Virus record (IMG/VR): IMGVR_UViG_3300010392_000264
Coordinates: 1-47,463 of that record
Length of the DNA stretch: 47,463 nt
Reading direction: 5' to 3' (one strand)
DNA from: a virus
The notes below the pieces were generated by a model that saw nothing but the letters and a program-made list of their open reading frames with translations, was not told the DNA's origin and did no database searches. Positions 6,539 to 14,463 of this stretch are shown one piece after another. Each line of letters opens with the position of its first letter. Position 1 is the stretch's first letter. A program made the translations under genes and the position numbers.

Positions 6539-6724
6539 ATGACCATCGCCCTAGTCACGCTCGCCTGTGTCAGCCTCGCCGGCCAGCCGCTCACATGCGA
6601 ACACACGGACCCGCAGCCGATGGCCTCGCTGCGCGCCTGCTATGACGCCGGGATCAGCTACGCCGAGCGCACGCTGTTCCGGTGGCCTAACGCCTATGTG
6701 CATTTCGATTGTCTGAGGGCGTGA
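6539..6724 (+). CDS. Small cysteine-containing secreted-like protein
   Basis: A 61-residue protein with a short hydrophobic N-terminus (ALVTLACVSLAG) that could be a signal or lipoprotein-like leader, then four further-spaced Cys (TCEH, RACYDAG, FDCLRA). The mature part keeps three Cys and aromatic residues. No family recognised. Its ATG overlaps the stop of the frameshift-restored upstream gene, and its stop overlaps the next ATG. Confidence 0.55.
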   Translation: MTIALVTLACVSLAGQPLTCEHTDPQPMASLRACYDAGISYAERTLFRWPNAYVHFDCLRA

Positions 6725-6876
6725 TGAGCGAAGACAAGCCGACCGACAACCTGGTGGCGGATTACAGCGACGAGATTACGGATGCGCAGATTGACTATCT
6801 CATCCGTCTTGTGGGTAGTGGCGAAGATGAGCAGGACTTTCAGATTGTGAGAGTCAAAGCACCGTCATGGTGGTGA
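6724..6876 (+). CDS. Small acidic protein
   Basis: A 50-residue acidic protein (MSEDKPTDN ... EITDAQIDYLIRLVGSGEDE ... KAPSWW). A short amphipathic helix around DAQIDYLIRLV is the only visible structure. Start and stop overlap or nearly abut neighbours (TGATGAGC at 6722, then GTG at 6878), supporting translation. No function is assigned. It lies just before the terminase genes. Confidence 0.5.
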   Translation: MSEDKPTDNLVADYSDEITDAQIDYLIRLVGSGEDEQDFQIVRVKAPSWW

Positions 6877-6877
6877 T

Positions 6878-7237
6878 GTGACTAACGAAGACCGCGACGA
6901 AGCGGGCCGCTTTTATAAGGGGCACAAAAGCGCAGGCCCAGGCCGGCCGAAGGGCTCGCGCAACAAGCTCTCCGAAGCGTTCTTTGACGACTTCTACGCC
7001 GACTGGAAAGAGCATGGAAAGACCGCGATCCAGGACGCGCGCCTGAAAGATCCTGTCGCCTACATGAAAACAGCGGCAAGCCTGATGCCGAAGGAACTGG
7101 CGGTCAAATCCGTAGAGGATTCACTGACCGATGAGCAGCTTGCCGAGTACATCGACGCTCTCGACGGAGAGCTTGAGCGCCGTGCGCGCGAAGTTGGCGG
7201 AGATTCAGGGCCGCCGGAGGGCGCGCCGGTTCATTGA
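6878..7237 (+). CDS. Terminase small subunit (putative)
   Basis: A 119-residue protein directly before the large terminase. The N-terminus carries the GRPKGSRNKL motif (about 22-31) typical of small-terminase-like phage proteins, then a helical region (FFDDFYADWKEHGKTAI, DPVAYMKTAASLMPKEL) and an acidic tail. It should recognise the packaging site and direct the large subunit. The start is GTG at 6878; ATG 6876 runs into a stop. Its 3' end overlaps the large terminase in another frame (56-107 nt depending on start). Confidence 0.7.
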   Translation: MTNEDRDEAGRFYKGHKSAGPGRPKGSRNKLSEAFFDDFYADWKEHGKTAIQDARLKDPVAYMKTAASLMPKELAVKSVEDSLTDEQLAEYIDALDGELERRAREVGGDSGPPEGAPVH

Positions 7238-7856
7238 CACCCTATGGCCCGACGATGGGCCGTATCGGCGTGAACTCTATCCGAAGCACCTGCAATTCTT
7301 CGAAGCCGGCAGGTTCTACAAGGAACGCGGCTTCATCGCCGGCAACCGCGTCGGTAAGACGCTCGCGGGCGGCACTGAGCTAACGTATCACCTGACGGGT
7401 GAATATCCCGACTGGTGGCCCGGTCGCCGCTTCGATGAGCCGACGCGCTGCATCGCAGCTGGCGATACATACGAGTCCACGCGCGACATCATTCAGAACA
7501 AGCTCTGCGGGCCGTGGGAAGACATCGGCACGGGCTTGATACCTGGCGACGCCATCATAGGCCGGGATCTGCGGGCGGGCGTCTCCAAGGCGATGAGCGA
7601 GGTCTACGTGCGCCACGTGAGCGGCGGCACGTCAACGCTCTCGCTGCGGTCATACGATCAGGGGCGCAAGCTGTTCCAAGGCGTCGAGCGGCATTTCTGC
7701 TGGTGTGATGAAGAGCCGCCGCTGGATATCTGGACGGAGATGCTAACCCGAACGATGGCGGTCGGCGATTTCGCTGGTGGGCTGATGATCGGCACGTTCA
7801 CGCCGTTGAGCGGCATGTCGGACGTGGTGTTGGCGTTCATGGAGGATGGTGACTAG
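7131..7856 (+). CDS. Terminase large subunit, N-terminal ATPase half
   Basis: A 241-residue ATPase half of a phage packaging motor. Walker A is GNRVGKT (71-77) and Walker B with catalytic Glu is WCDEE (191-195); GTFTPLSG (about 222-229) fits the coupling motif. It ends at TAG 7854-7856 exactly where the ATPase would pass into the nuclease, and the same frame resumes at once with GTG. Either two polypeptides form the motor or the amber codon is read through. GTG 7182 is an alternative start, with GGAGAG 10 nt upstream and a shorter overlap with the small subunit. The two halves together (487 residues) match a normal large terminase. Confidence 0.85.
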   Translation: MSSLPSTSTLSTESLSAVRAKLAEIQGRRRARRFIDTLWPDDGPYRRELYPKHLQFFEAGRFYKERGFIAGNRVGKTLAGGTELTYHLTGEYPDWWPGRRFDEPTRCIAAGDTYESTRDIIQNKLCGPWEDIGTGLIPGDAIIGRDLRAGVSKAMSEVYVRHVSGGTSTLSLRSYDQGRKLFQGVERHFCWCDEEPPLDIWTEMLTRTMAVGDFAGGLMIGTFTPLSGMSDVVLAFMEDGD

Positions 7857-8597
7857 GTGCCCAAGTTCCTCGTCAACGTCGGCTGGGACGACGTTCCCCA
7901 CCTAGCCGACGACGAGAAGAAGGCCCTAGCGAACGCATACCCGCCGCACGAGCGCGACGCCCGCATGAAGGGCATTCCGGCGCTTGGCTCCGGCGCAATC
8001 TATCCAGTGCCCGAGGATGTCTATCTCGTAGAGCCGCGCCCGCTGCCGAATTGGTGGCCGCGCGCTTACGGGCTTGACGTGGGCTGGAACAAGACGGCCG
8101 CGATCTTCGGCGCATGGGATCGCGACGCTGACGTGCTTTACCTGATCGACGAGCATTACCAGAGCTACGGCGAGCCGTCAGTCCATGCGGCTGCTATTCG
8201 GCGAAGAGCGGGCGATTGGATGCCCGGAGTCATCGACCCCGCGTCGATGGGCTCGAACCAGCGCGACGGACGCTCGCTCTTCGCGGAATACCAGGAACTC
8301 GGGCTACACCTGACCACGGCTCAGAACGCGGTCGAGGCAGGCATCTTCAAGGTTTGGGAGATGCTGAGCCAGGGCCGGCTGAAGGTCTTCAGCACGCTCG
8401 CCAACACGCGCGCCGAGATGCGCATTTACCGCCGCGATGATCGTGGGCGGGTTGTGAAGGAACGCGATCACTTGATGGACGCCATGCGCTACCTCGTGAT
8501 GAGCGGGCCGGCAGTCGCCGAGTACATGCCCGAGTTCATCGAGGAAGGCGACCGCGAGATGGCGACGTACAGCCGTGATTCGGTGACGGGGTATTGA
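7857..8597 (+). CDS. Terminase large subunit, C-terminal nuclease half
   Basis: A 246-residue RNase H-fold nuclease half. Acidic catalytic candidates are Asp74 (GLDVGWN), Asp127 (GVIDPAS) and Asp204/Asp208 (DHLMDAMRY). It begins WDDVPHL soon after the start, as in the linker of single-chain terminases of this type. It is in the same frame as the ATPase half, separated only by TAG. The GTG start has GGAGGA (7841-7846) 10 nt upstream, a well-placed ribosome site inside the end of the ATPase gene, so independent initiation or reinitiation is plausible. It cuts concatemers at packaging initiation and termination. Confidence 0.85.
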   Translation: MPKFLVNVGWDDVPHLADDEKKALANAYPPHERDARMKGIPALGSGAIYPVPEDVYLVEPRPLPNWWPRAYGLDVGWNKTAAIFGAWDRDADVLYLIDEHYQSYGEPSVHAAAIRRRAGDWMPGVIDPASMGSNQRDGRSLFAEYQELGLHLTTAQNAVEAGIFKVWEMLSQGRLKVFSTLANTRAEMRIYRRDDRGRVVKERDHLMDAMRYLVMSGPAVAEYMPEFIEEGDREMATYSRDSVTGY

Positions 8598-8812
8598 TGA
8601 TGGAGACGCAGCAGACAATCGACGCGCGCAAGGTCATGAAGGCCATGGAATGCTATCTCCGGCAGTGCGAGGAAGACGGTCGGAAGCCTGAATGTGGCTT
8701 TGTCGCTCCCGTCACCGGGCTGCGGCTGACCGTCGATGTCCTCCCGGAATGTGAACGCCGGCCGATTCGCGATGAGATGCCGCCGATCTGCTTTGGCGGG
8801 GCGAATACCTGA
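8597..8812 (+). CDS. Small hypothetical protein between terminase and portal
   Basis: A 71-residue protein with a helical N-terminal half (KVMKAMECYLRQCEEDG) and a beta-like second half (GFVAPVTGLRLTVDVLPEC); four Cys in all. No family recognised. ATG 8597 overlaps the terminase stop (TGATG), ATG 8600 follows directly, and its stop overlaps the portal start. Position suggests a head-assembly or packaging accessory, which is inference. Confidence 0.6.
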   Translation: MMETQQTIDARKVMKAMECYLRQCEEDGRKPECGFVAPVTGLRLTVDVLPECERRPIRDEMPPICFGGANT

Positions 8813-10995
8813 TGCTCGACCTTGAAGACGACATGGAGCCCATCGAAGGCCCCGGCATGGACGATATGCCGATGCACGAGATGGCTGAAGGCGAGGAAGG
8901 CGAACTAGAGCCGACGCCGCCGCTCACGCTCCAAGCCATCGTCGAGCACGCCATGAACGGCGGCAACGTCGCCGATCTGCTGGCCGACGAGTTCCTGAAC
9001 ACGACCGGCCAGGACGTGTTGCGCGACTTCGAGGAAGACTACCAGGACAACGCCGGCTGGCGGAAACAACGCAGCGACGCCATGAAGGCGACGACGCAGA
9101 CGGACGAGAAGAAGTCCACGCCCTGGCCCGGCGCTGCGAACGTCAAATATCCGCTGCTGACCACGGCATCGATGCAGTTCTCGGCGCGGACGTACAGCGC
9201 CATCGTCCCCGGCAAGACCATCGTTCGGGCGCAGACGACGGGCAAGGACCCGCAGAACGTCAAGCAGGCCCGTGGCGAGCGCGTCGCAGAGCATATGTCG
9301 CACCAAATCCTCGAAGAGATCGAGGGCTGGGAAGACGACATGGACGCGCTGCTGACGGCGCTCCCGACTGACGGCCAGCAGTTCAAGAAGGTCTATTGGG
9401 ACTTCGAGGAAGGCCGGCCGTGCGTGGAGCTTGTGCCGGCTGACAAGGTGACGGTCGCGCCGGGCACGCGGGACATTGAAACCAGCCCGCGCGTTACGGT
9501 GCAATTCGAACGCTTCCCGCGCGAGATCGAGGGGCGCATTCGTCTCGACCGCTGGCGCAAGCTGCCGGAAGGCCAACGCTACTACGACGTGGAAGGCGAC
9601 GAGAAGCACGAGCCCGTTGAGTTCCTTGAGCAGTACGCCTGGCTGGATCTGGACGAAGACGGCCTGTCCGAGCCGTACATCATCATCTGCGACCGCAAGA
9701 ATGGTCATGTGGCCCGGATTGAGCCGCGCTATGGCCTAGAGGACGTGCTTGCGAACGAGGCCGGCGAGATCGTCAGCGTCAAGGCGACGCCGATGCTGGT
9801 GCCATATCGCTTCATGCCCGATCCCGAGGGCGGCTATTTCGGCATTGGCTTCGGCAAGCTGCTGCATCCGATCAATGCGACGGTCAACAGCGTCCTGAAC
9901 CAGTTGATCGACGCCGGCACGCTGGCGAACACGCAGTCGGGCTTCATCGCGACGGGCTCGCTGACGCCGCGAGGCGGCAAGACGCGGGCGCAGATCCCGC
10001 AGATGAACGTCCTTGAGCCGGGCAAGTTCCACCCGGTCAACGCGACCGGCGCTTCGTTGCGTGATAGCATCTACCACGTGCAGTTTCCCGGCCCGTCCGT
10101 GGTGCTGTTCCAACTCCTTGGCCTGCTGATCGACGCAGGTAAGGAGATCGCGTCCATCAAGGATCTTGCCGGCGATCACCCGGCGACGATGCCTGCGACG
10201 ACGACGCTCGCCCTGATCGAACAGGGCATGAAGGTCTTCACGTCGATCCAGCGGCGTATCCATCGCTCGTTCCGCAACGAACTGCGGCTGATCTACAAGC
10301 TGAACAGCCGCTATCTGCCGCAAGAGAAGTACCTGCGGGTTCTCGACGACGAGCAGGCGAACGTCGAGGCGGACTACGCGGTCGATGACTTCGACATTGC
10401 GCCCGTCACCGACCCGGCGATGGCGTCCGATCAGGTCAAGATGGCGCGGGCGCAGTTCTTGATGCAGTTCATCGGCGCGCCTGGCGTGAACGTGCAGGCG
10501 ATCTACCAGCGCGTATGGGATGCGGCCGGCATCGAAAACCAGGACGAACTGATCGAGCAGCCGGACCCGGCGATGCAGCAGTTGCAGATTGCGCAGATGC
10601 AGGCGGCGGCGACGCAGCAGCACGTGGACAACATCACGAAGATTGCCGAGAGCGCCGCGAAGGTGGCGAAGGATCGGGCCAGCGCGCTCAAGGATCTGAT
10701 GGAGGCTGAGGCCATCGAGCCCGGCCAGCAGTCGGACGAGTTCGTCGGCATCATGCAGGCGCTAAGCGGCGCGTTGGGAGCAATGCAGGAGCCAATGAAT
10801 GGCGGAAGTCAGCAAGGATCAGTTGGCGGAATGGCTGGCGGCCCCGGCGGCGCAGGTGTTCCGGGATCAGGTGGTGGCGGCGGCGGACGGGATCGCGGAC
10901 CAGTTGGTGACGGGTTCCTGGCTCCGGGCGTCATCGGTGGAGCAAACGGCGCTGGCAGCGACGGCTTTGGCCTACCAGAGACAGGGCTGGCTTGA
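8812..10995 (+). CDS. Portal protein, P22 gp1-like
   Basis: A 727-residue portal, close to P22 gp1 in length. The core from about residue 75 to 560 has typical P22-portal stretches: STPWPGAANVKYPLL, QFKKVYWDF, EPYIIICDRK and FGKLLHPINATVNSVLNQLID. Residues 575-650 are Gln/Ala-rich helices, as in the portal barrel. The last 65 residues are Gly-rich and unusual; this stretch (from 10799) also encodes another protein in a different frame. It forms the dodecameric DNA channel at the head vertex, docks terminase, and later the gp4-like adaptor. The N-terminal 40 residues are very acidic. Confidence 0.92.
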   Translation: MLDLEDDMEPIEGPGMDDMPMHEMAEGEEGELEPTPPLTLQAIVEHAMNGGNVADLLADEFLNTTGQDVLRDFEEDYQDNAGWRKQRSDAMKATTQTDEKKSTPWPGAANVKYPLLTTASMQFSARTYSAIVPGKTIVRAQTTGKDPQNVKQARGERVAEHMSHQILEEIEGWEDDMDALLTALPTDGQQFKKVYWDFEEGRPCVELVPADKVTVAPGTRDIETSPRVTVQFERFPREIEGRIRLDRWRKLPEGQRYYDVEGDEKHEPVEFLEQYAWLDLDEDGLSEPYIIICDRKNGHVARIEPRYGLEDVLANEAGEIVSVKATPMLVPYRFMPDPEGGYFGIGFGKLLHPINATVNSVLNQLIDAGTLANTQSGFIATGSLTPRGGKTRAQIPQMNVLEPGKFHPVNATGASLRDSIYHVQFPGPSVVLFQLLGLLIDAGKEIASIKDLAGDHPATMPATTTLALIEQGMKVFTSIQRRIHRSFRNELRLIYKLNSRYLPQEKYLRVLDDEQANVEADYAVDDFDIAPVTDPAMASDQVKMARAQFLMQFIGAPGVNVQAIYQRVWDAAGIENQDELIEQPDPAMQQLQIAQMQAAATQQHVDNITKIAESAAKVAKDRASALKDLMEAEAIEPGQQSDEFVGIMQALSGALGAMQEPMNGGSQQGSVGGMAGGPGGAGVPGSGGGGGGRDRGPVGDGFLAPGVIGGANGAGSDGFGLPETGLA

Positions 10996-11062
10996 GGCGC
11001 TGGAAGCATTCGATCAACTAGCGAGCGAGGATGAGGATGAACCTGGAACAGGGGAAGTTTAA
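10799..11062 (+). CDS. Small helical protein overlapping the portal 3' end
   Basis: An 87-residue helical protein (KDQLAEWLAAPAAQVFRDQV, LAATALAYQRQGWLEALEAF) with an acidic tail. It is read in another frame from the last 197 nt of the portal gene, and its composition is protein-like while the portal frame there is Gly-rich filler. Both frames must be translated if it is real. The GroES-like gene starts inside its 3' end. No family recognised; a packaging or head role is inferred from position only. Confidence 0.6.
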   Translation: MAEVSKDQLAEWLAAPAAQVFRDQVVAAADGIADQLVTGSWLRASSVEQTALAATALAYQRQGWLEALEAFDQLASEDEDEPGTGEV

Positions 11063-11363
11063 CCCCGGCTTCGAGCCGGTCGAATACCGCTGTCTGGTGC
11101 TGCCTGACGATACAGAGACCAAGGTCGGGAACATCATCATTCCCGAGCCCGTGCTTGACCGTGAGAAGCACGCCCAAGTGAAGGGAACGCTCGTGAGCGT
11201 AGGCGCGAAGGCGTTTGAGGACTGGGGCGACGACCGCGCCGCTCTGAAGCCCGGCACGCGCGTCATTTACGCCAAATATTGTGGTGTCGAGATCAAGGGC
11301 GAGGACGACCGTACCTATCGTCTGATCACGGACAAGGATATCGGCGCGAGGATCTACGAATGA
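11037..11363 (+). CDS. GroES-like co-chaperonin
   Basis: A 108-residue GroES (Cpn10) family protein. The beta-barrel opening is VEYRCLVLPDDTETK, followed by a mobile-loop-like stretch with the hydrophobic tripeptide after Gly (GNIIIPEP, 31-38). Next come GTLVSVGAKAF, KPGTRVIYAKYCGVEIKG and the closing strand YRLITDKDIGARI. It should cap host GroEL and help fold phage proteins, as T4 gp31 does for the coat protein. It lies between portal and scaffold. ATG 11037 has GAGG (11027-11030) at proper spacing; ATG 11031 is too close. Its stop overlaps the scaffold start (ATGACA). Confidence 0.85.
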   Translation: MNLEQGKFNPGFEPVEYRCLVLPDDTETKVGNIIIPEPVLDREKHAQVKGTLVSVGAKAFEDWGDDRAALKPGTRVIYAKYCGVEIKGEDDRTYRLITDKDIGARIYE

Positions 11364-12307
11364 CAGACACCGAACGCGAGGCCGAAGACCTCGAAAACCT
11401 GGCACCCGAGGCCGACGACGAAGCCCCGCCCGAGAGCGGGGTTTTTGATTCCGGGGCCGACGATGACGACGGCGCGCCCGACGTAGACGAGGCCGCGCAA
11501 GCCCGCGCCGAGAAGGAGCGCGAGTTCGCCGAATTCCGCGCCCGGTCGATGGGCTGGCGGCCGAAGGAGGAATGGCACGGCCCGGCCGACCAGTGGAAGG
11601 ACGCAAGCGCCTTCGTAAAGGTCGCCGACGAGCGTGCGCCGCTGCTCCGTAAGGAGGTCGAGAAGCTCACGTCCGATGGCATGGCGATGCGCCGCGCCTT
11701 GCAGGAGATGGCGCGGAACAACCGCCAACTGCACGAGCAGATCGCGCAGGCTCAGGCGACGACGCTTGAAAGCCAGATGCGCCAGGCCGAGGAAATCGGC
11801 GACACCAAGACCGTCGCCGAACTGGCGCAGAAGCTTGGCGAGCAACGCGCCGTCCAGCAGGCCCGCAAGGCTCAGGCAGAGGCGGCGGAGCGGCAGCAGA
11901 ACACCGTCAACCCCGACGAGATTCCGGCCTTCCGTCAGTGGCACGCCAAGAACCCCTGGTACGGCCAGGACCAGGACCTGACGGATTACGCGAACACGGT
12001 CGCCGCTCGGCAGGCCGCGCAGAAGTACAGCCCGCACGATCCAGAGTTCTACGAGTCCGCCGCGCGCATGGTGGCCGCCTACGCCGCGACGCAGGGCAAG
12101 GCGATCAACCCGCAGCCGGCCGCACGGGCTCAGGCAGGGCCGCAGGGCGAGAGCGCCATCCGCCGTACCGCGCCGAACGGGTCGCGCGTCGCCAAGAAGG
12201 GCTGGAACGACATCAGCGGCCCTGAGCGCGACATCGGCCGCGAACTCATCAAATCGGGCGTTTTCAAGAATGAAGCCGAATACGCCAAGGAATACTGGTC
12301 GGAGTGA
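11363..12307 (+). CDS. Scaffolding protein (putative)
   Basis: A 314-residue acidic, helical protein: an acidic N-terminus (residues 1-50), then long coiled coil (about 90-200, QEMARNNRQLHEQIAQAQA and on), a central WHAKNPWYG-like segment, and a basic C-terminal region of the kind that binds coat protein (RRTAPNGSRVAKKGW). Composition, size and place between portal and coat fit P22-type scaffolds, which guide procapsid assembly and then leave. No protease gene is nearby, as expected for the P22 pathway. The start overlaps the GroES stop. Confidence 0.8.
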   Translation, partial: TDTEREAEDLENLAPEADDEAPPESGVFDSGADDDDGAPDVDEAAQARAEKEREFAEFRARSMGWRPKEEWHGPADQWKDASAFVKVADERAPLLRKEVEKLTSDGMAMRRALQEMARNNRQLHEQIAQAQATTLESQMRQAEEIGDTKTVAELAQKLGEQRAVQQARKAQAEAAERQQNTVNPDEIPAFRQWHAKNPWYGQDQDLTDYANTVAARQAAQKYSPHDPEFYESAARMVAAYAATQGKAINPQPAARAQAGPQGESAIRRTAPNGSRVAKKGWNDISGPERDIGRELIKSGVFKNEAEYAKEYWSE

Positions 12308-12312
12308 CGAGC

Positions 12313-12798
12313 ATGAACACCGAGAACACCACCGGCCAGGAGCCGCAGAACACCCGTGGCCCGCGCAAGGCGAGCCGGGACGAAGGCGGCAGGCGTCGGC
12401 GTCGCCCGATGACGGGCGCGACGCTCAACATGGACGTTCCAGAGCATATGAAAGACCCCAACTACGTCTATCGTTGGGTCAACGATCAGCCGGGCCGCGT
12501 TCGTCGGCTCGAAGAAGCAGGATATGAGGCCGTTATCGACGAAGGGATCATCGCATCCCGCCTCGACGACGGCACGGATCGCAGCAACGGCACCGTGATC
12601 CAGGCCCAGGCCGACAAGAATGGCACGATGGGCGGGATGAAGGCTGTGCTGATGCGCCAGCGCCGCGAGCATTACGACGAAGATCAGGCCGCGAAGCGCG
12701 CGCAGATCCGAAAAGTCGAAGAAGCGATTCAGTCGAAACGCTTCGAACTCGAAACCACGGCGAACGTCTACGACGCGGAGACTGGAAAGCCGCTGTGA
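12313..12798 (+). CDS. Conserved head-region protein of unknown role
   Basis: A 161-residue protein with a basic, disordered N-terminus (RRRRRPMTG) and a conserved-looking core MKDPNYVYRWVNDQPGRV followed by a charged helical tail. I recognise the core as common next to coat genes in short-tailed phages, but not its function. ATG 12313 is preferred because GGAG (12300-12303) is 9 nt upstream; GTG 12304 is possible. A 29-nt gap with CATAGGAGCC follows, before the next gene. Confidence 0.6.
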   Translation: MNTENTTGQEPQNTRGPRKASRDEGGRRRRRPMTGATLNMDVPEHMKDPNYVYRWVNDQPGRVRRLEEAGYEAVIDEGIIASRLDDGTDRSNGTVIQAQADKNGTMGGMKAVLMRQRREHYDEDQAAKRAQIRKVEEAIQSKRFELETTANVYDAETGKPL

Positions 12799-12827
12799 TG
12801 CTCGCCGCATCACCATAGGAGCCAGAA

Positions 12828-13439
12828 ATGGCAAACTCTGACACCCCGTTTGGGCTGCGTCCGGTTAAGCACCGCGACGGCCGGCCCTACACGGGTTCCG
12901 GCAACTGGTACTGGCTGACGGACTCGACGGACATGTTCGTCGGCGATCCGGTGGTCATCACCGGCGCTTCCAACACCACCGAAGTCTCGATCCCCGGCGT
13001 CGGCACGAAGCAGCCCGGCACCCTTCAGACCGTCGTCAAGGCTACCGCCGGCACGACGAACCTGATCACGGGCGCAATCGTCGCTTTCGCTGCGGACCCG
13101 GACGGCCTGTCCACGCTCTATCGGGCGGCCGACACCAATCGTGCCTGTTTCGTCGCCGACGATCCCGACGTGGTTTTCGAAGCGCAGGAAGACAGCGTTG
13201 GCGGCGCGCTCGCGTCCACCTCTGTCGGTCTCAACATCACGCCGATCTATGGCTCAGGCAGCACCGTTACGGGGCAGTCTGGCTGCGAACTCGACAGCAA
13301 TACCGCTGTCGCTACGCAGGGCTTCCAGCTTCGCATCGTCGGACTGGCGGATCGCCCGGATAACGTGATTGGCGACAACGCCAAGTGGCTGGTCACTATC
13401 AACCAGCATTCGTTCGGCCCGAATACGGCCGGCGTGTAA
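12828..13439 (+). CDS. Head structural protein (decoration-like, putative)
   Basis: A 203-residue beta-rich protein beginning ANSDTPFGLRPVKHRDGRPY, an opening shared by many phage structural proteins encoded just upstream of coat. It has a regular alternation of short strands and Gly/Thr loops, with no signal or membrane segment. A strong ribosome site (AGGAG) precedes it. It may be a capsid decoration or stabilising protein; assignment rests on position and the N-terminal motif. Confidence 0.65.
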   Translation: MANSDTPFGLRPVKHRDGRPYTGSGNWYWLTDSTDMFVGDPVVITGASNTTEVSIPGVGTKQPGTLQTVVKATAGTTNLITGAIVAFAADPDGLSTLYRAADTNRACFVADDPDVVFEAQEDSVGGALASTSVGLNITPIYGSGSTVTGQSGCELDSNTAVATQGFQLRIVGLADRPDNVIGDNAKWLVTINQHSFGPNTAGV

Positions 13440-13452
13440 GGAGGGCTGATCA

Positions 13453-14367
13453 ATGGCAGTCGTTACTACGGGCCAGATCGCTAAGGCCCTTCGTCCTGGC
13501 GTCAAGACTTGGTGGGGCCAGGAGTACAACGCCGAAGCGCAGGAGTGGTCCCGCATCTTCGACGTTGAATCGTCTTCGATGGCGTATGAGGAAGCCGTTC
13601 AGCTTGTCGGCACCGGCCTTGCGCCGGTCAAGCCGGAAGGCACGGCGATCTCCTACGACAGTTTCAGGCAGGGCTACACGACCCGGCTGACGCACTCGAC
13701 CTATGCGCTCGGCATGATCATCACGGAAGAGATGATCGACGACAACCAGTACACTCAGGTTGCTCGTGCCCGCGCGCGGATGCTCGGCCGGTCAATGAAG
13801 CTGACCAAGGAGCACAAGCACGCCAACATCCTGAACAATGCCTTCGACAGCAACTATCCGGGCGGCGACGCCAAGGAGTTGCTGGCGACGGACCATCCGC
13901 TTCAGGGCGGCGGAACGTTCCAGAACGAACTGACCACGGCGGCCGATCTTTCGGAATCCGCGCTCGAAGATCTCCTGATCCTGATTGATCAGGCGGTCGA
14001 TGATCGCGGCCTGAAGATCGCGCTCAAGGGCCAGATGCTCGTCATCGCTCCGGGCAACCGGTTCGTGGCGCAGCGCATCATGGCCTCGACCAACCAGACG
14101 GGCACCGCGAACAACGACATTAACGCGGTTCGCAGCCTCGGCTTCCTGCCGAGCGGCTACATGGTCAACCACTACCTGACCGACGCCGACGCCTGGTTCG
14201 TCAAGACCGACGTTATGGACGGCCTGAAGCACTATCGCCGCCGCGCTCCTTCCGGGCCGGTGAGCGACAACGACTTCGACACGTCGAACGTCCGGTTCAA
14301 GGTCAGCGAGCGTTACGTGGCTGGCTGGATCGACCCGCGCGGCCTGTACGGCAGCGCCGGGGCGTAA
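13453..14367 (+). CDS. Major capsid protein (HK97-fold, putative)
   Basis: A 304-residue coat protein. It has the T-x-x-x-A-L-x-P-G-x-K opening (TGQIAKALRPGVKTWW), long-loop segments YTTRLTHSTYALGMIITEEM and LGRSMKLTKEHKHANILNNA, and a C-terminal region with KGQMLVIAPGNRFVAQRI. These, its length and its place after scaffold fit the Mu-type/HK97-fold major head proteins. A strong SD (AAGGAGGG) precedes ATG, consistent with high expression. A 96-nt non-coding gap with a hairpin follows. Confidence 0.85.
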   Translation: MAVVTTGQIAKALRPGVKTWWGQEYNAEAQEWSRIFDVESSSMAYEEAVQLVGTGLAPVKPEGTAISYDSFRQGYTTRLTHSTYALGMIITEEMIDDNQYTQVARARARMLGRSMKLTKEHKHANILNNAFDSNYPGGDAKELLATDHPLQGGGTFQNELTTAADLSESALEDLLILIDQAVDDRGLKIALKGQMLVIAPGNRFVAQRIMASTNQTGTANNDINAVRSLGFLPSGYMVNHYLTDADAWFVKTDVMDGLKHYRRRAPSGPVSDNDFDTSNVRFKVSERYVAGWIDPRGLYGSAGA

Positions 14368-14381
14368 GCCTCAAGGCGATA

Positions 14382-14406
14382 GGCGGGCCGCCTCTGAACG
14401 CCCGCC
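14382..14406 (+). other. Hairpin in the 96-nt gap after the coat gene
   Basis: GGCGGGC (14382-14388) pairs perfectly with GCCCGCC (14400-14406) across an 11-nt loop. No T-run follows, so it is not a convincing intrinsic terminator. It may protect the abundant coat mRNA 3' end or slow transcription before the next gene. Confidence 0.4.
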
Positions 14407-14463
14407 ACCTCCACTCCTGGGATTCCACCATAACCGGACGCTGCGGCGTCAGGAGCCTTTTCC

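Noticed and set aside
7854-7856. Genome-wide recoding of TAG
   Set aside because: TAG ends several other genes at sensible positions, so only a local event at the terminase is considered.
14382-14406. Terminator after the coat gene
   Set aside because: The hairpin is good but there is no T-run, so I list it only as a hairpin.
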